DNA of 64,000 bases from Thermohalobaculum sp039184865 (GCA_039184865.1 JBCDAV010000017.1:31327-95326), one strand, 5' to 3'. Positions 1-8,882 are shown, numbered from the stretch's first letter. Numbers and translations: made by a program. The notes: generated from the letters alone by a model not told the origin.

Positions 1-408
1 CCAGTCGCTGAACTTGCCGTCATTCTCCTTCAGCGTCAGCGGCACCGTCGCGAGCGAGAAGTAGCTGTTGGAATAGCCCGCCACCTTGGCGCGCTTCGGC
101 GCGACCGAGGCCGATCCGGTGATGTGATACTTGCCCGCGACCACGCCGTTCACCAGCGTCTTCCAGTCGGTCGCCACAAACTCGACCTCGACGCCGAGAT
201 CCTTGGCCATCTCGGTCATCACGTCGATGTCGTAGCCGGTATAGGTGTTGTTGGCCGGGTCCTTCATGGTCATCGGGTTCCAGTCGCCGGTCGTGCCGAC
301 CTTGAGAACGCCGTTCGAGACGATGTCCTGCAGGGCGGATTGCGCCTGTGCTGCACCCGAAGCAAGCAGGCTCAAGGCGACCACGGTCGCCGTTGCGATC
401 TGTTTCAT
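1..408 (-). CDS. Amino-acid ABC transporter substrate-binding protein, family 3 (3'-truncated by window edge)
   Basis: Only the first 136 residues lie in the window; the gene runs off the left edge. The product starts MKQIATATVVAL, a Sec signal peptide ending near AQAQS, so it is periplasmic. It continues with KVGTTGDWNPMT and YTGYDIDVMTEMAKDLG, the usual N-terminal lobe of family 3 solute-binding proteins for polar amino acids or similar small ligands. The start is preceded by AGGGAGATAAAG, a good ribosome binding site. It is divergent from the ATPase and permease genes at 521-2168, with which it should form one importer. The ligand cannot be told from this fragment. Confidence 0.9.
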   Translation of the reverse strand, partial: MKQIATATVVALSLLASGAAQAQSALQDIVSNGVLKVGTTGDWNPMTMKDPANNTYTGYDIDVMTEMAKDLGVEVEFVATDWKTLVNGVVAGKYHITGSASVAPKRAKVAGYSNSYFSLATVPLTLKENDGKFSDW

Positions 409-474
409 CTTTATCTCCCTGTTCGATGGCTGATCAAAGGAGACCGGATTCCAGCCGGCTTGCAACGGAAAACC

Positions 475-489
475 ATGTGCAGCGCACAA
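475..489. promoter_or_regulatory. 15-bp palindrome, copy A (candidate operator)
   Basis: ATGTGCAGCGCACAA matches 13 of 15 positions (reverse complement) of the perfect palindrome at 10058-10072. It sits between the divergent binding-protein gene (start 408) and ATPase gene (start 521), placed to control either. The core is TGC-N3-GCA. I could not settle which promoter it overlaps. Confidence 0.5.
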
Positions 490-520
490 ATTTTCTGCAT
501 AGTCGGCGCGGGGAGGCGCC

Positions 521-1255
521 ATGTCCGGCCAGATCATCCAGCTTTCCGATGTCGTGAAACGGTTCGGTGAGTTCACCGCACTCAACGGCGTTTCGATGGA
601 CGTGGCGGCGCGCGAGAAGATCGTGATCTGCGGGCCTTCGGGCTCGGGAAAGTCGACGCTGATCCGCTGCATCAACCGACTAGAGGAACACGATGCGGGA
701 GAGATCACGGTAGACGGCGTCGTGCTGACGGACCGGACTGCGGATCAGGTCCGGCGAGAGGTCGGCATGGTCTTTCAGCAGTTCAACCTGTTTCCGCACC
801 TGACGGTCCTGCGCAACCTGACGCTCGGGCCGATGCGGGCACGCGGCCTCGATCAGGCCGCTGCAGAGGCCAAGGCGATGGAATATCTCGAGCGGGTCCG
901 GATTCCGGAACAAGCCGAGAAACGGCCCGGTCAGCTCTCGGGCGGGCAACAGCAGCGCGTGGCGATTGCGCGGGCGCTCTGCATGGAGCCTCGGATCATG
1001 CTGTTCGACGAGCCGACGAGTGCTTTGGACCCGGAGATGATCGCCGAGGTGCTGGACGTGATGGTCGAGCTGGCGGACAGCGGGATGACGATGATCGTGG
1101 TCACGCACGAGATGGGTTTCGCCAAGCGCGTCGCCGACCGGATGGTCTTCATGGACCAGGGTGAGATCGTCGAGACAGCAGCGCCGGAGCAGTTCTTCTC
1201 GGCGCCCGAAACCGCCCGGTGTCGGACCTTCCTCGACCAGATCCTGGGGCATTGA
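521..1255 (+). CDS. Polar amino-acid ABC transporter ATP-binding protein (GlnQ/HisP type)
   Basis: A 244-residue ABC ATPase that drives the amino-acid importer from the cytoplasmic face. Visible motifs are Walker A GPSGSGKST (residues 38-46), the Q-loop region FQQFNLFPHLT, the signature LSGGQQQR and Walker B MLFDEPTSALDPE, then the H-loop VVTHEMGFA. This is the standard arrangement of the polar amino-acid subfamily. The start is chosen because GGGAGG lies seven bases upstream. The permease gene follows after seven bases, and the binding protein is divergent upstream. Confidence 0.95.
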   Translation: MSGQIIQLSDVVKRFGEFTALNGVSMDVAAREKIVICGPSGSGKSTLIRCINRLEEHDAGEITVDGVVLTDRTADQVRREVGMVFQQFNLFPHLTVLRNLTLGPMRARGLDQAAAEAKAMEYLERVRIPEQAEKRPGQLSGGQQQRVAIARALCMEPRIMLFDEPTSALDPEMIAEVLDVMVELADSGMTMIVVTHEMGFAKRVADRMVFMDQGEIVETAAPEQFFSAPETARCRTFLDQILGH

Positions 1256-1262
1256 GAACAGG

Positions 1263-2168
1263 ATGGGGCTGTGCCGAGACCGAATTGGAAGCGGCGCGGC
1301 GCTCCGGCCTGCGAAGGTGGTCACGGGGATCGGCCAGCGTGGCCATGCCGATGCCCATGCTTTGTGTGAGTCACGTACCTTACCGCCAATAGGATCCGGC
1401 GCGCGCGGTTCGCGGCCGAAGACAATCGCTATCCTCGTTGCCGCCCTATTATTACTCCTGCTTCTCTCCGGCTGCGGTCAGAATTTTGGCTGGCACGTGG
1501 TCGACCCCACGCTGAAGGGCGGCCGGTCCAATCTCGAGTTCATGATTTCGGGCTTCTGGTACACGATCCTGCTCAGCCTGACTTCGCTCGCGATCTCGAT
1601 CCCGATGGGGCTGGTGATCGGCCTCTGCGGGCTCTCGTCCAACGCTGTGCTCTCGCGCTTCAACCGCGCCTATGTCGAGTTCGTCCGGGCGATTCCGCTG
1701 CTGGTGCTGATCCTATGGGTCTACTACGGACTGCCGGAACTGGACGTGCGGATTTCGCTGTTCTGGTCGGGCGTGATCGCGCTGGCCATCGGCGAAAGTG
1801 CTTTTCAGGCCGAGATCTTCCGCGGCGGCATCCAGTCCGTCCCGCGCGGCCAGATCGAGGCCGCGAAGGCGATCTCGCTCTCGCCCACCGACACCATGCG
1901 CTACGTGATCCTGCCGCAGGCGATCAAGCGCATCCTGCCCGCGATGGGCAACCAGTTCATCTACGTCGTCAAGATGTCCTCGCTGGTGTCGATCATCGGT
2001 GCGCCCGAGCTGACCCGCAAGGCGAACGAACTGATCGTCACCGAGTATCGCGCGCTTGAAATCTACACGATTCTGGCGCTGGAATATCTCGTGCTGGTGC
2101 TGATCCTGTCCGCCGGGGTGCGCTGGCTCGAACGCCGGATGGGCGCTGACGAGAGGACCGCGAGATGA
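1263..2168 (+). CDS. Polar amino-acid ABC transporter permease (HisM/GlnP type)
   Basis: Inner-membrane permease of the importer. After a poorly conserved N-terminus it has a hydrophobic helix (KTIAILVAALLLLLLLSGCG), then the BPD_transp_1 core beginning FMISGFWYTILLSL. The coupling motif EAAKAISLSPTDTMRYVILP (EAA loop) contacts the ATPase. The start at 1263 is the first ATG after the ATPase stop and gives 301 residues. A TTG start near 1362, just before the first helix, is possible because the first 30 or so residues look unlike family members. It overlaps the next gene by ATGA. Confidence 0.9.
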   Translation: MGLCRDRIGSGAALRPAKVVTGIGQRGHADAHALCESRTLPPIGSGARGSRPKTIAILVAALLLLLLLSGCGQNFGWHVVDPTLKGGRSNLEFMISGFWYTILLSLTSLAISIPMGLVIGLCGLSSNAVLSRFNRAYVEFVRAIPLLVLILWVYYGLPELDVRISLFWSGVIALAIGESAFQAEIFRGGIQSVPRGQIEAAKAISLSPTDTMRYVILPQAIKRILPAMGNQFIYVVKMSSLVSIIGAPELTRKANELIVTEYRALEIYTILALEYLVLVLILSAGVRWLERRMGADERTAR

Positions 2169-2767
2169 GCGCATGGATCAGAATGGTCCCGGATGGCGAG
2201 GCTGACCCGGATCTCGCCGATGCACTGGCGGGCGCGCGGACCCCGCATGGCACGGTCGACAATGTGCTGCGCGTGCATTCGCTCCGCCCGAACACGATGC
2301 GCGGGCACATGAAGCTCTACAAGGCAGCGCTGCATGATGAGGCCAACACGCTGCCGTTGTGGCTGCAGGAGACAATCGCGTCCTATGTCAGCGTTCTGAA
2401 CTCCTGCGACTATTCCTATGCAAACCACTGGGCGAACGCGCGGCATCTGATCGGAAACGAGGCGCGGGCCGATGCCATCGAGACGGCACTGCACGCCCGC
2501 CGTCTGGGCGATGTGTTCCAGGGCCGGGAACTCGCGCTGCTGCGCTATGCCGAGAAGCTGACCCTGACGCCGGGGCGCATGGAGGAGAGCGATATCGCGC
2601 CGCTCCGGGCTGCCGGGATCGAGGACGGCGAGATCCTCGAGGCAAACCAGATCATCTGCTACTTCAATTACGTCAACCGCTCGATCAACGGCCTGGGGGT
2701 CACGACGGCCGGGGACATCGTGGGGTATTACTCGACGACAGGAGGAGACGATTCCAATGCGACCTGA
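2165..2767 (+). CDS. Carboxymuconolactone decarboxylase/AhpD-like (peroxidase-related) protein
   Basis: A 200-residue all-helical AhpD-like protein, translationally coupled to the permease by an ATGA overlap. AhpD proteins use a Glu, a CxxC pair and a His for thiol-dependent peroxide reduction. Here Glu69, Cys81 and His88 are present in SCDYSYANH, but the second cysteine position (84) is serine. A disulphide-based AhpD cycle is therefore unlikely as written, and the protein may have another, single-cysteine role. Its place between a transporter and two enzymes suggests it serves the same substrate pathway. That is inference. Confidence 0.8.
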   Translation: MSAWIRMVPDGEADPDLADALAGARTPHGTVDNVLRVHSLRPNTMRGHMKLYKAALHDEANTLPLWLQETIASYVSVLNSCDYSYANHWANARHLIGNEARADAIETALHARRLGDVFQGRELALLRYAEKLTLTPGRMEESDIAPLRAAGIEDGEILEANQIICYFNYVNRSINGLGVTTAGDIVGYYSTTGGDDSNAT

Positions 2768-2815
2768 CCGGCGTATTGGCGAGCCCGCCGCCATCCTTGT
2801 GCGGGCGATACTCTG

Positions 2816-3790
2816 ATGGCCTACGCGACCGCACGCACGCTCGAGGCCGAACAGATCCCGGTGATCGACATCACGCCATTGCGCGACGGCTCCGATCCAT
2901 CCGGTGTCGCGCGGGCACTGCACGCGGCGAGCACGGGTCTCGGCTTCATCTATGTGACCGGGCACGGCATTCCCGAGGAAACGATCACTGCGGCGCGGGA
3001 CACGGCTTATGCATTCTTTCGGTCGGACGACGCCGGCAAGGCCGAGGTCCGCGTCTCGGGCGCCCATCGCGGCTGGCTCGCACGCGGCGGCGCCAAGATG
3101 CAGGACGATGCCAAGGCCGACCTGAAGGAGAGCTTCATCTGGGGGCTCGACACCCCCGGCGGCGCGCTGCCCGACGATCATCCGCTGCGCGGCGTCAACC
3201 GCTGGCCGGGCACCGTGCCCGAACTTCGCACGGTCTCGACCGCCTATTTCGACGCGGCGCACCAGGTCGCGCACCATCTGATGCGCGGTTTTGCGATCGG
3301 ACTTGGGCTGGATCCGAAGTTCTTCCTGCAGACCGCGGACAAGCCGCTGAGCCGCGCGTCCTATGTCTATTATCCGGCACAGCCGCCGGAGATGGGTGCC
3401 GATCAGTTCGGTGTCGGGCCGCACACCGATTTCGGCGTGCTCACGGTGCTGTGCCAGGACGATGTCGGCGGGCTTCAGGTTCAGGACGTGAGCGGCGACT
3501 GGATTCAGGCGCCGCCGATCCCGGGCTCGCTGATCGTCAACGTCGCCGACCTGCTGGCGCGCTGGACCGGTGGCGCCTACAAGTCCACACCACACCGGGT
3601 GGTGAACAGTTCGGGGCGCGAGCGGTTATCGCTGGTGCTCGCCTGGGACCCGAATCCGGAGACGCTGATCGACGCGCGGCAGGTGCACGGACCGGGCGTC
3701 ACGGCCGCCGAGGAACCGATCGCCTGCGGGGATTATCTGCTCTGGCGGTTCGGCAAGGCCTTTGCCTATCGCAAGGGCACAGCGACGTGA
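2816..3790 (+). CDS. 2-oxoglutarate/Fe(II)-dependent oxygenase, isopenicillin-N-synthase-like
   Basis: A 324-residue soluble oxygenase. It has the N-terminal DIOX_N region (IPVIDITPLRDG) and a C-terminal double-stranded beta-helix core. The Fe(II) facial triad is His203 and Asp205 in GPHTDFGVLT and His260 in STPHRVVN. An Arg-x-Ser-type co-substrate site follows (RERLSLVLAW). Homologues hydroxylate or desaturate small molecules; the substrate cannot be read from sequence. The next gene starts within its stop codon (GTGA), so the two are coupled. It likely acts on the compound imported by the upstream ABC system, which is inference from position. Confidence 0.9.
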   Translation: MAYATARTLEAEQIPVIDITPLRDGSDPSGVARALHAASTGLGFIYVTGHGIPEETITAARDTAYAFFRSDDAGKAEVRVSGAHRGWLARGGAKMQDDAKADLKESFIWGLDTPGGALPDDHPLRGVNRWPGTVPELRTVSTAYFDAAHQVAHHLMRGFAIGLGLDPKFFLQTADKPLSRASYVYYPAQPPEMGADQFGVGPHTDFGVLTVLCQDDVGGLQVQDVSGDWIQAPPIPGSLIVNVADLLARWTGGAYKSTPHRVVNSSGRERLSLVLAWDPNPETLIDARQVHGPGVTAAEEPIACGDYLLWRFGKAFAYRKGTAT

Positions 3791-4818
3791 AACTGCTCCA
3801 CGAGCAAGCGGGGACGCATCCGCTTCATCTCGATGAGGGCGATCCGCGTGCCGGGGCGCGCAACCTGCTGCTGGACTGCGCTGGTCTGGTCGCCGGGCAG
3901 CGCGTGGTGATCCTCGCCGAAGACCCCGCGCTGGGCTGGTATGACGCCGAGGCGCCGGAGGTCACGGCCGAGACGGCGCGCGACATGGGCGGCGATGTCG
4001 CCCTGCTCCGGGTCGGCGGGCCGGATGCCGCCCTTGCACCGGGGCTCGACCGGCTGGCGGCACAGGCCGATATCGTGATTTTCTTCGCCCGGATTGGCGA
4101 TCAGGCCCGGTTCTGCGAGCGGCCCTATCCGGGGCACTGCGTGATGGTCTACGCCCGGACGGCCGCGGCGCTGGGATCGCCCTTTGGCAGCCGTCCCCAT
4201 CGGGAAATGCTCGGCCTGAAATCGGCGGTGCATGACCGCCTGTTCGGCGCGACCGCGGTCCGCGTGACCTGTCCGAAGGGCACGGACCTGTCCGGAAAGG
4301 TGCCGAACATCCAACCGGAAAGCGCATCCGACGTCACCATTTTGCGGTTTCCGATGTGCGTGCCGGCGCCGATGCCTGCGGCAACGTTTTCGGGTCGCGT
4401 GGTGCTGAGCGGCTGGCTGACGCCGACCGGTTCCCGGGTCTATCACCCGAACTCTCTGCGGCTGGAGCACGACGTGGTCGCCGAGATCGAGAACGGGCGT
4501 ATCGCCGGTCTGTCCGGTCCGTCGCGCGCGGTCGAGGCGATCCGGCGTCACTATGACAGGGTCGCGACGCAATTTGGCCTGGACGCAGACGCGGTACATT
4601 CCTTCCACGCCGGTCTGCACGACGGGTGTTTCCACAACAGGCCCATCGAGGACGATCCCGATCTCTGGTCGAACACGATCTTCGGGTCGCCGGGGTATCT
4701 GCATTTTCACACCTGCGGTGCCGAACCGCCGGGAGAGATCTGCTGGATGATCGAGAACCCGACGGTGAGCGCGGACGATATCGAGATCTGGTCGGCGGGC
4801 CGCCTTATGCTGAACTGA
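3787..4818 (+). CDS. M29 aminopeptidase / NicX-like metal-dependent protein
   Basis: A 343-residue protein started by GTG inside the stop of the oxygenase gene. The overall pattern (an N-terminal phrase NLLLDCAGLVAGQRVVILAE, then a C-terminal YLHFHTCGAEPPGE block rich in His and Glu) is that of the M29 superfamily. That superfamily includes metallo-aminopeptidases and the ring-cleaving 2,5-dihydroxypyridine dioxygenase NicX. I cannot assign the metal ligands with confidence. The open frame extends far upstream through the oxygenase gene, but that part is out of frame with known proteins and is not coding. Function is uncertain: hydrolase or ring-cleaving dioxygenase are both possible. Confidence 0.65.
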   Translation: MKLLHEQAGTHPLHLDEGDPRAGARNLLLDCAGLVAGQRVVILAEDPALGWYDAEAPEVTAETARDMGGDVALLRVGGPDAALAPGLDRLAAQADIVIFFARIGDQARFCERPYPGHCVMVYARTAAALGSPFGSRPHREMLGLKSAVHDRLFGATAVRVTCPKGTDLSGKVPNIQPESASDVTILRFPMCVPAPMPAATFSGRVVLSGWLTPTGSRVYHPNSLRLEHDVVAEIENGRIAGLSGPSRAVEAIRRHYDRVATQFGLDADAVHSFHAGLHDGCFHNRPIEDDPDLWSNTIFGSPGYLHFHTCGAEPPGEICWMIENPTVSADDIEIWSAGRLMLN

Positions 4819-4837
4819 CGACAGCGCGGCCCCGCGA

Positions 4838-5770
4838 TCACGCGGATCGCGAGAAGACGGCATCCACCGCGATCGGCCCGTCCGCAGCAACCTGCCCCTG
4901 ATCATAGAGCCCGATCAGGCTCGCCAGCACATTGCGCTGCGCGGCCCCGTGCAGCGCGGGATCGACATCTGTGTAGATCTCGCGCGTGAGGGTCGCGGCA
5001 TTCTTCGATCCATCGACAAGAGCCGACAGGATCTGCTCCAGCCGCTTCTGGCGATGAGCGCGCTGATAGGCGAGCATGGCGTGCGGCTCCTCGACCGGGT
5101 GGCCGTGGCCGGGGAGGTAAAGGCCGTCTTCGCTCCGCGCGGCGAGCCGCTCGAGCGAGGCCATGAAGGCGGCCATGTCTCCATCGGGGGGTGACACCAG
5201 CGTGGTCGCAAATCCCATCACGAGGTCGCCGGTGAACACGATGCCAGTGCCCTCGAGCGCCAGGCTGATATGGTTCGAGAGATGACCGGGCGTGTAGAGC
5301 GCGGTGAGGGTCCAGTCCGGGCCGGAGACGCTTTCTCCATCGGCCAGTATCCGGTCGGGTGCGAACGAAAGATCGCCGCCTTCGCCACCGCCGATCTCGG
5401 CCCCGGTATCGATCAGCGACTGCATGGTCGGCGTGATCCCGGCGCCGTGCGCGCCCCAGGCCCAGACCGGCGCGCCCGTCCGCTCGGCGAGAACTCGCGC
5501 GCCGGGAGAGTGATCGCGGTGACTGTGGGTTACGATGATGTCGGTGATCCGCTCATCCGGCGCGAGTGCCCGCAGGACGGCGTCGAGATGTTCTGCATCT
5601 TCAGGACCGGGATCGATCAGGGCGACATCGCCCTCACCGACCAGATAGGTTTGCGTTCCGGTGAACGTGTAGGCGGAGGGATTGCGGCAGGTGATCCGGC
5701 GCACGTTCGGCGCAATGTGCACCGGCGTGCCGTGCTCGACCGCCGGATCCTTGTTGAACGGATCGTTCAT
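4838..5770 (-). CDS. Metallo-beta-lactamase-fold hydrolase (LACTB2-like)
   Basis: A 310-residue soluble metallohydrolase. The zinc motif THSHRDHSPGA gives His82, His84, Asp86 and His87, followed by GHLSNHISL, FTGDLVMG and a late PGHGHPV histidine. The C-terminal helical region (RQKRLEQILSALVDGSKNAATL) is a winged-helix tail typical of the LACTB2/GloB-like family. I chose the ATG at 5770 because GGAG lies six bases upstream and relatives begin near MNDPFNKD. An ATG nine codons earlier is possible. It is divergent from the sensor kinase and converges on the M29-like gene. Confidence 0.88.
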   Translation of the reverse strand: MNDPFNKDPAVEHGTPVHIAPNVRRITCRNPSAYTFTGTQTYLVGEGDVALIDPGPEDAEHLDAVLRALAPDERITDIIVTHSHRDHSPGARVLAERTGAPVWAWGAHGAGITPTMQSLIDTGAEIGGGEGGDLSFAPDRILADGESVSGPDWTLTALYTPGHLSNHISLALEGTGIVFTGDLVMGFATTLVSPPDGDMAAFMASLERLAARSEDGLYLPGHGHPVEEPHAMLAYQRAHRQKRLEQILSALVDGSKNAATLTREIYTDVDPALHGAAQRNVLASLIGLYDQGQVAADGPIAVDAVFSRSA

Positions 5771-5823
5771 CGCGCGCTCCAGTGGCTTGTCAGCCATCTC
5801 ACTGCCCCATAAGCCTAGCCTTC

Positions 5824-7164
5824 ATGGACAGGCTGGCCTCCAATCTCAAGCGCTACCTGCCGAACAGCCTGTTCGGGCGGGCGCTTATGATTCTGGTGCT
5901 TCCGATCATCCTGCTGCAGGCAGTGGTCGCGCTGGTGTTCATTCAGCGCCACTATGACGGGGTGACCGCGCAGATGGCGAGCTCGATCGCGCGGGAGATC
6001 AACTACGCGATCGATGTGGTCGACCGTGCGGCGGACGCTGACGAGGCGCGCCAGATGATGGAGCAATTGAGTACGCCGCTCGGGCTGGAACTGGGCTTGA
6101 GCGAGGGCGACACCGTGGCACCGTCGGCTCTGCGGGAGTTCTACGATGTCACCGGCGGCGTCATCGCGGAAACCCTGCGCGACGAGGTCAGCCAGCCAGT
6201 CGCACTCGACATGGTGAGCCTGTCCAAGCTGGTCGATGTGCGCGCGGCGACCTCAAAGGGGGTGCTGCGCATCCTGATCCCGCGCCGCCGGATGAACGCC
6301 GCCAACCCGCACCTGCTGCTGGTCTGGATGGGTGCCAGCGCGCTCCTGCTGACCGGGATCGCCATCGTCTTTCTGCGCAACCAGATCCGCCCGATCCGCG
6401 ATCTGGCGAAAACCGCGGCGGCGTTCGGGCGGGGCAGATCGACGCCGTTCCGGCCTTCGGGGGCCGAGGAAGTGCGCCGCGCCGGTGCGGCCTTTCTCGA
6501 TATGCGCAATCGCATCGAACGCCATGTCGATCAGCGCACCAGCATGCTGTCAGGCGTGAGCCACGACCTGAAAACGCCGTTGACGCGGATGAAGCTGGCG
6601 CTGGCGGTGTCCGACGACACGCCGGAGACCAAGGAACTGACGCGCGACGTCAACGAGATGGAACAGATGCTCGCGGCGTTCCTGGCCTTTGCGCGCGGCG
6701 AAGGCGGAGAGGACTCGGCCCCGGCCTCGCCGGTCGATCTCGCCGAGGAGGTCGCGCATGATGCCCGGCGGCGCCACGCCGAGGTATCGGTCTTCGCGCA
6801 GGTTGAGACGCCGGAGTCGCCATTGATCGAAATGCGCCGCCGCGCTGTGAAGCGCGCGCTGGCCAATCTGGTCGAGAACGCCGTGATCTACGGCGAACGG
6901 GCGGCGATCTCGGTCCGGTTGACGCGAAAATTCGTGGAGTTCGTTGTTGAAGATGACGGCCCGGGGATCCCCGCCGAGCAGCGCGACGAGGCGCTCAAGC
7001 CCTTCACCCGGCTGGATGCGGCGCGCAATCAGAACGAAACCTCGGGCACCGGCCTCGGGCTGTCGATTGCGCTGGATATCGCGCGCAGCCATGGCGGATC
7101 GCTGCGCTTCGAAGACAGTGAGCGCATGGGAGGTCTGCGGGTCAGCCTGCTGCTGCCGCGCTGA
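5824..7164 (+). CDS. Two-component sensor histidine kinase, EnvZ type
   Basis: A 446-residue membrane kinase. A first transmembrane helix (about residues 18-42) and a second (about 163-187) flank a periplasmic sensor of roughly 120 residues. A HAMP region follows, then the H-box SGVSHDLKTPLTRMK with phospho-acceptor His247. The ATPase domain shows ENAVIYGE (N-box), DDGPGIP (G1) and GTGLGLSIA (G2). Relatives pair with an OmpR-type regulator, but no response regulator is in this window, so its partner must be elsewhere. The stop lies eight bases from the convergent protease gene. Confidence 0.92.
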   Translation: MDRLASNLKRYLPNSLFGRALMILVLPIILLQAVVALVFIQRHYDGVTAQMASSIAREINYAIDVVDRAADADEARQMMEQLSTPLGLELGLSEGDTVAPSALREFYDVTGGVIAETLRDEVSQPVALDMVSLSKLVDVRAATSKGVLRILIPRRRMNAANPHLLLVWMGASALLLTGIAIVFLRNQIRPIRDLAKTAAAFGRGRSTPFRPSGAEEVRRAGAAFLDMRNRIERHVDQRTSMLSGVSHDLKTPLTRMKLALAVSDDTPETKELTRDVNEMEQMLAAFLAFARGEGGEDSAPASPVDLAEEVAHDARRRHAEVSVFAQVETPESPLIEMRRRAVKRALANLVENAVIYGERAAISVRLTRKFVEFVVEDDGPGIPAEQRDEALKPFTRLDAARNQNETSGTGLGLSIALDIARSHGGSLRFEDSERMGGLRVSLLLPR

Positions 7165-7172
7165 GCGCGACC

Positions 7173-8882
7173 TCAGACGAAGATGAAATCGTCCGCGCCG
7201 ATATCCGAGACCAGCAGGTTGCGCGCGGTGTTCGTGACGTAGAGCGTCTCGGCGCCGTGCGAGATGGCAACGCGGCCCGCGTTGTGCTGCGTGACGGTCA
7301 GGGCCGTGATGTCCGAAGCGCCCCAGGCCACGACATTGATCTGGTCGAAGCCGTCCTGAAAATCCTTGATCAGATCGACCTCGCCGTCGGCGGCAAGCAC
7401 GAAATAGTCGGCACCGCCGCGACCGAACATCGAGTCGATCCCGGCATCGTCATGGATCTCTTCGGCGGCGATCGTGCCGATCAGCTTGTCGTTGCCGGTT
7501 GTACCCGAAATCACAGGGAGCGGCGCGTTCGGATCGGTGAAAATGAAGTCGTCTGCCGAGAAATCCGCTGCCGTCAGGCTGCGACTGCCATCGTCAACGA
7601 CCAGCGTCTCATCGCCGAAGACGATGCGCACGCGGCCGGAATGGTGGTCCGACACCGTTAGCTCGACATAATTGAAGACGCCCCACTCGGTGATATCGAT
7701 AACATCGACGCTATCCTCGAAGTCGAGGATCGAGTCGGGTTTGCGGTCCGCGGACATCTGGAACGTGTCGGTCCCGGTGCCACCGGTCATCCGGTCGAAG
7801 CCGAGACCGTCCATGAACAGGTCGTCTCCGGCGCCGCCGTCGAGGATATCGCGCCCTTGCCCGGCCACGAGTGTGTCGTCGCCGTCACCGCCCGAAAGCA
7901 CATCGGTTCCGATCCCACCATCGAGGGAATCCGCGCCGTCGCCACCATCGAGCGTGTCGAACCCGTGCCCGCCGATCAGCACATCGTCGCCATCCCCGCC
8001 GGAAATGTCGTCGTCGCCGCCCTTGCCATCGAGCGTATCGGCGTTCACGCCGCCCAGAATGTCCTCGTTGAGCGACGTCCCGGTCAGAGAGGTATGCGCG
8101 CTGCCCAGCGTCTGGCCGGACACCAGCGTTGCCCGCGCAAAGTCGTCGGCGTCGAGACCTGCCGCATCGATTGTCGCGCCGAGTTGCGTGTAGATATCTC
8201 CGAGAGGCTCGAAGCCGGTCGAATGCAAACCGCCGACATACTGAATATCGAGGCTGACGATGCCGGCGAGATAGGTCTCCTGAAATCCGTCGCCGTCGAC
8301 ATCGTTGGTGAGCCACATGCCGGAGCCGCTCTGTCCGGAATAGACCTGCATCCCGATATTCGACGACAGAACGGTCATGTCGCCGTTTCCGGTCGGCACG
8401 GTCAGGTGCGAGTTGGTCGCGAGGGTTCCTGTCACCTCGACCATGGTCGAGCCATCGAAACCTCCGTCAACGGGAAAGCCGAAGGTCGTCAGGGTTCCGG
8501 ACGCCTCGTCCGGATCGGCATAGATGATCATCGGGATCGAAACGTCAGTCGTGTCCGGCGTGACCACCGATGAGATGTCCGCGCCGCCGGTCGTACCCCA
8601 GCCGTGGTTCTCGAACGTGCTGGAGAAATCCGGCCCCGTGACCGTGTGCGTCGATGGAGACGCCAGACCCGCGGCCGTGGTCACCCGGTAGTCCTCGGCC
8701 GAACGCGGCGCGTCGGGATTGACGAACTGGAAGAAGACGTGGCCGGCGCTGAGATAAAGCCCCGCCCCGATGTGGACGAGCGTTCCGTCCTGATCGGACG
8801 TCACGCCGCTCTGCGTCCGGTCGACCGACGCCGTCGCGAGGGCGCGTACGTCCGTCGTGTTCACATCTACTGGCGTGGCCAT
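7173..8882 (-). CDS. Secreted RTX serine protease (V8/trypsin-like domain plus calcium-binding repeats)
   Basis: A 569-residue protein with no Sec signal. Residues 1-230 are a trypsin/V8-fold protease: LSAGHVFF gives catalytic His48 and YSGQSGSGMW gives Ser185; the acid is probably Asp102 or Asp113. Residues 270-370 hold tandem RTX nonapeptides (GGxGxDxLx, as in GGDGDDVLIGG), and a second short calcium-repeat block lies near the C-terminus. RTX proteins leave by type I secretion, their C-terminus being the signal; an exporter pair lies at 44781-47992. The start at 8882 has GGGGGAG just upstream; an ATG six codons earlier has no comparable site. Confidence 0.88.
   Translation of the reverse strand: MATPVDVNTTDVRALATASVDRTQSGVTSDQDGTLVHIGAGLYLSAGHVFFQFVNPDAPRSAEDYRVTTAAGLASPSTHTVTGPDFSSTFENHGWGTTGGADISSVVTPDTTDVSIPMIIYADPDEASGTLTTFGFPVDGGFDGSTMVEVTGTLATNSHLTVPTGNGDMTVLSSNIGMQVYSGQSGSGMWLTNDVDGDGFQETYLAGIVSLDIQYVGGLHSTGFEPLGDIYTQLGATIDAAGLDADDFARATLVSGQTLGSAHTSLTGTSLNEDILGGVNADTLDGKGGDDDISGGDGDDVLIGGHGFDTLDGGDGADSLDGGIGTDVLSGGDGDDTLVAGQGRDILDGGAGDDLFMDGLGFDRMTGGTGTDTFQMSADRKPDSILDFEDSVDVIDITEWGVFNYVELTVSDHHSGRVRIVFGDETLVVDDGSRSLTAADFSADDFIFTDPNAPLPVISGTTGNDKLIGTIAAEEIHDDAGIDSMFGRGGADYFVLAADGEVDLIKDFQDGFDQINVVAWGASDITALTVTQHNAGRVAISHGAETLYVTNTARNLLVSDIGADDFIFV

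Noticed and set aside
2063..3595. A 510-residue open frame on the minus strand
   Set aside because: It lies antisense to the AhpD-like and oxygenase genes, is Arg-rich, has no family features and exists only because of high GC. The same holds for 12311-13600 and 15682-17205 on the minus strand.
2359..3786. Long 5' extension of the M29-like gene frame
   Set aside because: It overlaps two well-supported genes in another frame and has low-complexity Arg/Gly content; the GTG at 3787 coupled to the oxygenase stop is a better start.
5799..5810. TCACTGCCCCAT repeated upstream of both the metallohydrolase gene and ybjN (near 10619)
   Set aside because: A 12-base match at different distances from the two starts, with no dyad; likely chance in 64 kb.
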